Below, in pieces: positions 1 through 6,162 of a stretch of DNA of 8,658 nucleotides. The stretch covers positions 1 to 8,658 of the forward strand of contig DLXZ01000114.1 in NCBI GenBank assembly GCA_003448675.1. Reading direction: 5' to 3'. Each line of letters begins with the position of its first letter. Within the stretch, counting starts at the first letter, position 1. The notes under the pieces were generated by a model that was given only the letters and a program-made list of their open reading frames with translations, ran no database searches and had not been told where the DNA came from. A program made the position numbers and the translations under genes. The DNA comes from Porticoccaceae bacterium. Lineage in GTDB: Bacteria; Pseudomonadota; Gammaproteobacteria; Pseudomonadales; Porticoccaceae.

Positions 1-1002
1 GCCATTGGCAAAGCAGCGCTTGCTAGGGTGTGCAGCGAAACCAGCAAACTCCTGGGCCTGCCAGAAGGTTATCGTGTCGGGGTTGTGCCCGGCTCCGACA
101 CCGGCGCCATGGAAATGGCGATGTGGTCCCTGCTCGGCGAGCGGCCGGTGGATGTCTGCGCATGGGAATCCTTTGGTGATGGCTGGCTGAGTGATATTAG
201 CAAGCAGCTGAAACTGGAAAACGTTCAGGCCATTACCGCCGATTATGGCAAGCTACCCGACCTGAGCCGCACCAATCCCGCCCACGACATCGTGTTTACC
301 TGGAATGGCACCACCTCCGGCGTCAAAGTACCACATGGCGACTGGATCGCCGCGGATCGGGAGGGCTTGACCCTCTGCGACGCCACATCCGCCGTGTTCG
401 CCATGGAACTGCCCTGGGACAAGCTCGATGTAGTGACTTTTAGCTGGCAAAAGGTGCTCGGCGGCGAGGGCGCCCACGGCATGCTGATTTTGAGCCCGCG
501 TGCAGTTCATCGGCTGGAGAGCTATTCACCTCCCTGGCCTTTGCCAAAAGTTTTTCGCCTGACTAAAAACAGCACACTGATTGAAGGTATTTTCAGTGGC
601 GCCACCATTAATACACCTTCAATGCTGTGCGTGGCGGATTATCTCGACGCTCTTGCCTGGATAAAGGAGTTGGGTGGAACGACCGCAGCAATTCGCAAAT
701 CCGAGGAAAATCTCGCGGTAATCGAGGATTTTGTCGACCACAATAGCTGGATTGATTTTCTCGCCGAGGATTCAGCTACCCGCTCCAACACCAGTGTCTG
801 TCTGACGCTGGACCTGGAAGCGGCGCAAATCAAACAACTGTGCGCGCTGCTGGATCAGGAGGGCGTCGCCTATGATATCGGCGCCTATCGGGATGCGCCT
901 CCGGGCTTGCGCATCTGGTGTGGCGCTACCGTCGAAGCGGAAGACCTGCACAAATTGATGCCCTGGCTGGCATGGGCCTACGCCACCGTCGCCGATCAAT
1001 AA
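1..1002 (+). CDS. serC: Phosphoserine aminotransferase, 5'-truncated by the window edge
   Basis: Transfers the amino group from glutamate to 3-phosphohydroxypyruvate, giving phosphoserine; cytosolic, PLP-dependent, second step of serine synthesis. The frame is open from base 1 with no stop, so the gene begins before the window. An ATG in this frame does not occur near base 1, and the GTG at 28 lies inside conserved sequence, so it is not the start. About 333 residues are visible; the family is usually about 370-390, so roughly 40-50 N-terminal residues are missing. The visible part carries the family block [19 protein letters not shown], the WNGTTSG segment, and the probable PLP lysine in [13 protein letters not shown] (codon 451-453). 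This is the Methanosarcina/alphaproteobacterial SerC type rather than the enteric serC type. It is followed 75 bases later by serA on the same strand, which supports the assignment. Stop is TAA at 1000-1002. Confidence 0.93.
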   Translation, partial: AIGKAALARVCSETSKLLGLPEGYRVGVVPGSDTGAMEMAMWSLLGERPVDVCAWESFGDGWLSDISKQLKLENVQAITADYGKLPDLSRTNPAHDIVFTWNGTTSGVKVPHGDWIAADREGLTLCDATSAVFAMELPWDKLDVVTFSWQKVLGGEGAHGMLILSPRAVHRLESYSPPWPLPKVFRLTKNSTLIEGIFSGATINTPSMLCVADYLDALAWIKELGGTTAAIRKSEENLAVIEDFVDHNSWIDFLAEDSATRSNTSVCLTLDLEAAQIKQLCALLDQEGVAYDIGAYRDAPPGLRIWCGATVEAEDLHKLMPWLAWAYATVADQ

Positions 1003-1035
1003 GCACCAGCGAAGCATTCCAACTGGCCAGCGCGC

Positions 1036-1052
1036 CTCGCATTTAAAGCGAG
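1036..1052 (+). other. Small hairpin in the serC-serA gap
   Basis: CTCGC at 1036-1040 can pair with GCGAG at 1048-1052 around a 7-base A/T loop. There is no T-run after it, so it is not a standard terminator. It could stabilise or process the mRNA between the two genes, or be chance. Nothing else recognisable lies in the 75-base gap apart from the serA ribosome binding site. Confidence 0.25.
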
Positions 1053-1064
1053 CCAACCCCCGTT

Positions 1065-1070
1065 AAAGGA
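1065..1070 (+). promoter_or_regulatory. Ribosome binding site of serA
   Basis: AAAGGA lies 7 bases before the ATG at 1078. This fixes the serA start, which also begins directly at the conserved N-terminal strand of the protein. Confidence 0.7.
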
Positions 1071-1077
1071 ACACCTC

Positions 1078-2247
1078 ATGTTAAAAGTTCGCACCTATAA
1101 CCAAATTTCAAACAAAGGACTGGATCGCTTCCCTCGTGACAGCTATGAAATTGCCAGCGAACTGGCGGAGCCTGACGCCTTTATGCTGCGCAGCCAGAAA
1201 CTCCACGACATCGAAATTCCGGAAGGTCTTGTCGCGGTGGCCCGCGCCGGCGCCGGCGTCAACAATATCCCGGTGGAAAGATATACGGAGAAAGGCATTG
1301 TCGTGTTCAATACCCCCGGCGCCAATGCCAATGCCGTGAAGGAGCTGGTTGCCGCGGGCCTGTTGTTGGCCTCACGGGATATTTTTCTGGGCATGAATTA
1401 CGTCCAGTCCCTGACCGATATAAGCGACGCTGGCGAAATGTCAGCACTGTTGGAGAAGGAGAAAAAACGCTTTGCCGGCTGTGAACTGTACGGCAAAACC
1501 CTCGGTGTTGTAGGGCTCGGCGCTATCGGCGCCATTGTTGCCAATATGGCACTGGATCTAGGCATGGAGGTGGTCGGCTATGATCCGGCGATTTCCATTG
1601 AAGCCGCCTGGCGCCTGTCCAGCGACGTCAAAAAAATGGATAGCCTCCAGCACCTGCTGAGTCGTTCCGACTACATCAGCCTGCATGTCCCCGCGATTGA
1701 AGCCACCCGCCACATGATTAATGCCGAGGCCCTGAAAGGCTTTAAGGCGGGCGCTAAATTACTTAACTTTGCCCGGGAGGAGATAGTCGATAACGGGGCG
1801 CTGGTTCAAGCCCTTGATGGGGGACAGCTGGCCGCCTATATCACGGACTTCCCAGCCCCGGAGCTGCTGGGCCGCAACGACGTTCTGGCCCTGCCCCATA
1901 TCGGCGCCAGTACCGCGGAGGCGGAAGAAAACTGCGCGGTTATGGCAGCCAACCAGCTGATGGCCTTTCTCGAGGATGGCAGCATTCGCAATTCGGTGAA
2001 TTTTCCGCCGACCCATATGGCGCGCAACGGGGGCTACCGGCTCACCTTCAGCAATGAAAACGTCCCCAAAGTTCTGGGCAATGTGCTAACTATTCTCGCT
2101 GACAGCAATAATAATGTCATCGACCTTGTCAATAAGAGCAGGGACAACATTGCCTACAACATTATTGATGTCGAGGATCAGCCCTCTGATGACATCATTG
2201 CCGCAATCACTGCGGTGGATGGGGTGGTTTCGGTTCGGGTACTCTAG
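1078..2247 (+). CDS. serA: D-3-phosphoglycerate dehydrogenase with C-terminal ACT-like domain
   Basis: Oxidises 3-phosphoglycerate to 3-phosphohydroxypyruvate with NAD+, the first step of serine synthesis; cytosolic. It has 389 residues, the length of short ACT-type enzymes. The substrate-binding domain comes first, with ARAGAGVNNIP (56-66) and TPGANANAVKE (79-89). The Rossmann NAD domain follows, with GLGAIG at 146-151 and an acidic D169 after the second strand (VGYDP). Catalytic Arg is probably R233 in NFAREEIVD, and catalytic His is H274 in ALPHIGAST. The usual F-P-x-Glu catalytic position reads FPAPE, so the Glu (E262) is shifted by one residue. Residues about 318-389 form an ACT-like domain (SNENVPKVLGNVLTIL, ending VDGVVSVRVL). 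The serine-binding His of the E. coli ACT domain appears to be Asn (N326), so feedback control by serine may differ. The gene is probably co-transcribed with serC. Stop is TAG at 2245-2247, facing the convergent sensor kinase gene. Confidence 0.95.
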   Translation: MLKVRTYNQISNKGLDRFPRDSYEIASELAEPDAFMLRSQKLHDIEIPEGLVAVARAGAGVNNIPVERYTEKGIVVFNTPGANANAVKELVAAGLLLASRDIFLGMNYVQSLTDISDAGEMSALLEKEKKRFAGCELYGKTLGVVGLGAIGAIVANMALDLGMEVVGYDPAISIEAAWRLSSDVKKMDSLQHLLSRSDYISLHVPAIEATRHMINAEALKGFKAGAKLLNFAREEIVDNGALVQALDGGQLAAYITDFPAPELLGRNDVLALPHIGASTAEAEENCAVMAANQLMAFLEDGSIRNSVNFPPTHMARNGGYRLTFSNENVPKVLGNVLTILADSNNNVIDLVNKSRDNIAYNIIDVEDQPSDDIIAAITAVDGVVSVRVL

Positions 2248-2284
2248 TCCTAGGGAATCGAACCCGGCGGCGATCACCCTGGGG
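2248..2284. terminator. Convergent intergenic hairpin between serA and the kinase gene
   Basis: TCCTAGGG (2248-2255) pairs with CCCTGGGG (2277-2284), including two G-T pairs. Inside it, ATCG (2257-2260) pairs with CGAT (2271-2274), leaving a 10-base loop. It fills most of the 61-base gap between two convergent stop codons, where a shared terminator is expected. Neither side has a T-run, so it is not a canonical Rho-independent terminator; it may block read-through or protect mRNA ends. The minus strand of the stem-loop also contains a sequence resembling a tRNA T-arm. Confidence 0.4.
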
Positions 2285-2308
2285 GATATGGAAGCGTTGC
2301 CACTAAAC

Positions 2309-5011
2309 TCAACCCACAGACCGTTTAAGCTGCTCCATCTCCCTGCCCAGTTCAACGAGCAGCGAGGTTACCCGATCTCGGCTGGCAGACCTCGCGGCCG
2401 CGTGTAAGTCCTCGGCCAGGCCACCCAACGCGCCCAGTCTGAACACCCCGGCAATGCCCAAAAGCTGGTGTGATAATTCCTCGAGCATATCGATATCCCC
2501 CTCGCCATTTGCCTTGGCTAAAGTTGCCAGCAGCTGATCTAGCTGACTGTAGAACTTTTCTTTTGGTATACCGCGCAAAGCGGTATCCCGTGGAGCGGAT
2601 TGCTGACCGCCCTTGCCAGACAAATCAGCAATCGCGCGCAGCAGTTCACCTTCATCAAAAGGCTTATGCATAACCCTTCTGATACCCACGCCCGCCGGCG
2701 CTGTCGCTTCGACGACCACGTCCGCCGTCAACAAAATGGCCGGTGTAGCATGATTGGAATTGGTCAGCGCCCTAATTGCCCGCAAAGTCTCCCAACCATC
2801 CAGCCCAGGCATGTGACCATCGACAATAATAACGTCGAATTTTTCACGCATGCTGGCGGCAATCGCCTCTTGCCCATCAGCAGTCAGGCAAAAATCGCAT
2901 TCCGCGCGCTGGAGAATGGTCTTCATCAAGAACTGACTAAACTCGTTGTCTTCAGCCACCAGTACATTAACCCCAGGCAATTGGGGGAGCAACTCTGGCG
3001 CGGGCAAAGCAAGTTCCGAGCCTTTCAATACATCGCGCAATACCTCTAGCGTGGGCGGTTTGCTGACAAAATGTACAGGCCGGAGTGCTACTTCCCGCTG
3101 TGTACCAATAATTTGCTGCATCTGCTTGAGCGTCACCCCAACAATCAGGGGTACATCGGCAAACTGACGAATTGTGTTCAAACGAGCAACAAGGCCGTCA
3201 ACATCGTCGGCTGACAGTTCCACGGGGTTAACCAGGATGCGATCCGGCGGGTTGGTCCCCACGCCTTCACGCAGCGAGGGGATATCCGCGTACCCATCTA
3301 CCCGCTCGACGAGTCTGTCCAGTAGATGCAACAAAGCGTCACGAGAGTTTTTCCTCGGGTCATAAATAGAAACCCTAATGGGCTGGCGCTCCGGGACGCC
3401 TTCTTCACCAAGCCCGGCCAAATCTTTTCGCAACGGCAGGTCGACCGTGATTTCCGTGCCCACCCCCAAAGTACTATCCAGCACGATAGACCCACCCATC
3501 AAATCCGTTAGCGCCTTGACGATAGCAAGCCCAAGGCCAGCACCTCCAAAACGACGAGATATTGAACTGTCCGCCTGATTGAACACATCGAAAACGTACT
3601 TTAGCTGTTGTTTCGGAATACCGATTCCGGTGTCCTTGACCACGATGGCTAAGCGGTAATAATCCTCTTGCTCCGAGACCAGCGAGGCCTTAACCAATAC
3701 ATAACCCTGTTCGGTAAATTTAATGGCATTGGAGAGCAGGTTGGTAATAATTTGCCGCAAACGGCGGGAATCAGCAAGCAGGGTCTTGGGCGTTCCAGGG
3801 GCTATATCGAGAATGAGATCCAGTTGTTTGTCATGAGCCAGGGGGGCGAGCAACTGCACCGGGTCTTCGAGGCACTGATAGATATCCACCGGCAAAACTT
3901 CAAGCTCCGTGGCTTGCGCCTGCAGGCGGGTAAAAACAAGTATGTCGTCGATCAATTGCAGAAGCAGATGAGCCGCTTGGTCGATAATTCTGCAATATTG
4001 AAGCGCAGAGTCGTCCAAATCCGAGCTTTGAAGCAACTCAACAAACCCGTGAATGGAGTTCAGTGGCGTCCGCAGCTCATGGCTCATACGCGCAAGAAAG
4101 TCGGTTTTCGCGGCATTGGCATCTTCGGCGCTTTGCCTGGCAATCTCCAGCTCACGGTTTTTCTCCCGCAAGTCACTCAACGTTGCTTGTAGCTCTGCCG
4201 TTGCCCGCTTTACCTCCCGCTGCAAGCCTGTCCGGCTGTCCGCAATTGACTGGGCCATGTGGTTAATGCCTTGAGCCAGCACATCGACCTCGTACCCAGG
4301 TCCGCGCTGGGCCCTAGCCGAGTAATCACCACCCTCAATGGCGCTGACTGTTTTAGTCAACTGACTAATGGGATCAAGAATATTGCGTGATAATAGATAG
4401 GACAAAACGATTGCCATGGTCAAAATGCCAGCAGCGATGCCTACCCCGCTGACCAGTACACCCTGACGCTCCGCCTGCGCAATGGAGGGGTCCAAGGCCA
4501 CAACCACCCAACCCAACAACCTGGGCGCCGGAGGCCCTGCTTCGGCCCCATAATCTTCCGTATCCAGATATGTCACCCACACCGGCGACTGGAAGTACCA
4601 AACCTCGTCAACCTCGGTATATATCGCCATATCGGGCGACCCATATTCAACGCCGGATTGCTCCACTGAAGGAAATAAAAACCCCTCCGTAAAAGTGGAA
4701 ACGACCGCCTGACGTTCCGCGTCAAGAAAAGCGATGCCTTTCACGCCTTCCTGCCCCATGGTGGCTGTAACAAGGGCATTCAATAATTGGCGGTCCGATG
4801 AGTAGAGGGCAAAATCCGAAACAGAGGCAAGATAAGTGGCGATCCCACCCCCAAACTCCTGCAGGCGATTGACAATTCCTCTATCCCGTTCGGTAACCGT
4901 GGTGGCCGTGAGCAATAGCGTCAACACCAGTAAAGGCACCGTGGTAGCCAAAACCAGGCGTCTTCGCAGGCTATGGTTATTGGGCATAATACTCACGCGA
5001 TAAAAGCTCAC
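2309..5011 (-). CDS. GacS/BarA-like hybrid sensor histidine kinase with Hpt domain
   Basis: Inner-membrane sensor that autophosphorylates and runs a His-Asp-His phosphorelay. Order over 900 residues: TM1 (about 18-38); periplasmic sensor region (about 41-185) resembling the BarA N-terminal domain; TM2 (about 186-206); HAMP (207-260); coiled coil (260-302); HisKA with H311 in SHELRTPLN; HATPase with N428 (NLLSNAIKF), DTGIGIP (460-466) and GGAGLGL (489-495); a degenerate receiver (545-662) with N595 where the phosphorylated Asp should be; an intact receiver (681-796) with E687/D688, D731, T762 and K783; and a C-terminal Hpt domain with H848 in SHQLLG. Layout and length match BarA/GacS. The upstream binding-protein gene overlaps by 4 bases (GTGA), implying translational coupling and probably ligand input from that protein. 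The start may be GTG at 5011 or ATG at 4987; the latter has GTGAG just upstream and trims 8 residues. No partner response regulator is present in the window. Confidence 0.93.
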   Translation of the reverse strand: MSFYRVSIMPNNHSLRRRLVLATTVPLLVLTLLLTATTVTERDRGIVNRLQEFGGGIATYLASVSDFALYSSDRQLLNALVTATMGQEGVKGIAFLDAERQAVVSTFTEGFLFPSVEQSGVEYGSPDMAIYTEVDEVWYFQSPVWVTYLDTEDYGAEAGPPAPRLLGWVVVALDPSIAQAERQGVLVSGVGIAAGILTMAIVLSYLLSRNILDPISQLTKTVSAIEGGDYSARAQRGPGYEVDVLAQGINHMAQSIADSRTGLQREVKRATAELQATLSDLREKNRELEIARQSAEDANAAKTDFLARMSHELRTPLNSIHGFVELLQSSDLDDSALQYCRIIDQAAHLLLQLIDDILVFTRLQAQATELEVLPVDIYQCLEDPVQLLAPLAHDKQLDLILDIAPGTPKTLLADSRRLRQIITNLLSNAIKFTEQGYVLVKASLVSEQEDYYRLAIVVKDTGIGIPKQQLKYVFDVFNQADSSISRRFGGAGLGLAIVKALTDLMGGSIVLDSTLGVGTEITVDLPLRKDLAGLGEEGVPERQPIRVSIYDPRKNSRDALLHLLDRLVERVDGYADIPSLREGVGTNPPDRILVNPVELSADDVDGLVARLNTIRQFADVPLIVGVTLKQMQQIIGTQREVALRPVHFVSKPPTLEVLRDVLKGSELALPAPELLPQLPGVNVLVAEDNEFSQFLMKTILQRAECDFCLTADGQEAIAASMREKFDVIIVDGHMPGLDGWETLRAIRALTNSNHATPAILLTADVVVEATAPAGVGIRRVMHKPFDEGELLRAIADLSGKGGQQSAPRDTALRGIPKEKFYSQLDQLLATLAKANGEGDIDMLEELSHQLLGIAGVFRLGALGGLAEDLHAAARSASRDRVTSLLVELGREMEQLKRSVG

Positions 5012-5961
5012 ATCGCCCGTAGAGCTTGCTCGTACTTCCTGTACAGTTCATCCAGGGGCGGCACACTGATGTCTAGAATCCGGGCAACATCCTCATTAAC
5101 CTGAAGCGTGTAATACCGTGGATAGTAAGCCCGCCAGTCAGCACTGTGTGAACCATTCTCCTCGGACTGGCCTCCAGAAAGTGCATTCAACAGCTCCGCG
5201 CCGTGGCGCCCGACATTTTCCGGACTGGAATAAATAGACGCCAGCGCGCCTGCTTCGGTGTAAGAGCTGGAAAATCCAATCACCGGAACTTTATCGCGAA
5301 AACTTAAGCGCAGTACCCACTTGGCAATATTGCGATTGAAATCGGCACGATCCGGCACGGCTATAAACACCTCGGACGCACTTATCAAGGGGCTAAGCAC
5401 GGAAATGGGGTTTGCGGTAGGCGGCAAATTTTCCGTACGCAGGTGAACGCCCATCGCATGCTCCCGTTCGAGATGCCCCCCCTGTGCCGCCCTGGCAGCG
5501 GGGCCAAAAACAACTCCGAAGTGTTCTGCTTTGGGTTGAAGCAACTTACCCAGCAGCACCGAACGCTCCAGCGGCTGGTCGATCACAACTGCGGCGAGGC
5601 GTTGATTTTCCAGCCCTGTGGCACTCAAGTCCAACCACACGGCCATGGGTATCAACAAGCTCAAAATGTCAGCATCAGGATACTGAGCGAGCGCTTTCCT
5701 GGTGGCATCGGAACCAACCGCCACCAGCTGCTGGCCCTCCGCTACAGACAAGTCATTGTCACTGTTGAGCACCTGACGGCGAATTTCGACCCCCGGCTCA
5801 AGCGCCGCGAGTCGTTCGGCAAACACATCAGCCACCTGCTGGTAGTAATTCTGTTCACCGGATAGCACCAGCTTCACGGCCTCGGCAGCGCACACTGGAG
5901 GCGCAAACCACAACAGGGTGTTAATTAGTGCAACTACTAATATCCTGGCTAACATCAACAC
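5008..5961 (-). CDS. Periplasmic substrate-binding protein, ABC_sub_bind type
   Basis: Predicted secreted periplasmic binding protein of 317 residues, the usual length for the family. A signal peptide (1 to about 25: hydrophobic core VVALINTLLW, cleavage after VCA) is followed by two alpha/beta lobes. Family-like segments are VGSDATRKALAQYP (82-95), the repeated-lobe stretch VFIAVPDRADFNRNIAKWV (198-216), VPVIGFSSSYTEAGALASI (225-243), and the closing YYTLQVNEDVARILDISVP (283-301). These match proteins annotated as ABC-type uncharacterised transport substrate-binding proteins (PF04392), though I rely on recalled patterns. No permease or ATPase gene is adjacent, so a sensory role is more likely than transport: the next gene, overlapping by 4 bases, is a membrane sensor kinase, and the preceding gene is a TonB-dependent receptor. 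GTG at 5961 is chosen because AAGGA sits 9 bases upstream; an ATG two codons later (5955) would be 15 bases away. The ligand is unknown. Confidence 0.85.
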   Translation of the reverse strand: MLMLARILVVALINTLLWFAPPVCAAEAVKLVLSGEQNYYQQVADVFAERLAALEPGVEIRRQVLNSDNDLSVAEGQQLVAVGSDATRKALAQYPDADILSLLIPMAVWLDLSATGLENQRLAAVVIDQPLERSVLLGKLLQPKAEHFGVVFGPAARAAQGGHLEREHAMGVHLRTENLPPTANPISVLSPLISASEVFIAVPDRADFNRNIAKWVLRLSFRDKVPVIGFSSSYTEAGALASIYSSPENVGRHGAELLNALSGGQSEENGSHSADWRAYYPRYYTLQVNEDVARILDISVPPLDELYRKYEQALRAM

Positions 5962-6162
5962 GCTTACGATTCCTTTCTACTCCTTGTGCCGGGCGCCTTC
6001 CTAACCCCTATGTATTAATTCGACCAGCCCTTTACTCAATACGGGCATAAAAATACACAAACAGCCACAAATTATTGATAAGCATCCATTGAGCTTTCCA
6101 CTAACGGCCCGCCCGACAAAGCCCTGAACTTGACCGAAAGCACCAACTTCGACCCAGAACCA
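5962..6162 (-). promoter_or_regulatory. 201-base gap between receptor and binding-protein genes, with a weak promoter candidate
   Basis: The gap is long for genes inside one operon. On the minus strand TTGAGT (6034-6039) and TAATAC (6012-6017), 16 bases apart, form a poor sigma-70-like pair before the binding-protein gene. The -10 box matches the consensus weakly. No strong terminator hairpin with a T-run follows the receptor stop. The gap could carry an internal promoter, or only a long untranslated leader. I see no small gene or known riboswitch in it. Confidence 0.22.
5971..5975 (-). promoter_or_regulatory. Ribosome binding site of the binding-protein gene
   Basis: On the minus strand this reads AAGGA, 9 bases before the GTG at 5961, and it decides the start. 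A second purine-rich AAGGAG lies at 5980-5985 but has no start codon at a suitable distance. Confidence 0.55.

Noticed and set aside
2248..2320. Possible complete tRNA gene on the minus strand
   Set aside because: The T-loop-like sequence is present, but only three of five T-stem pairs form, no acceptor stem pairs with the 3' side, and a full-length tRNA would run into the kinase coding region.
3668..4192. Open plus-strand frame of 174 codons
   Set aside because: It is antisense to the HisKA/HATPase region of the sensor kinase, where the coding frame is certain from the H, N and G box motifs.
5008..5961. Interpretation as the substrate-binding part of a complete ABC importer
   Set aside because: No permease or ATPase gene lies next to it; its neighbours are a sensor kinase and an outer-membrane receptor, so an importer role is not supported within this window.
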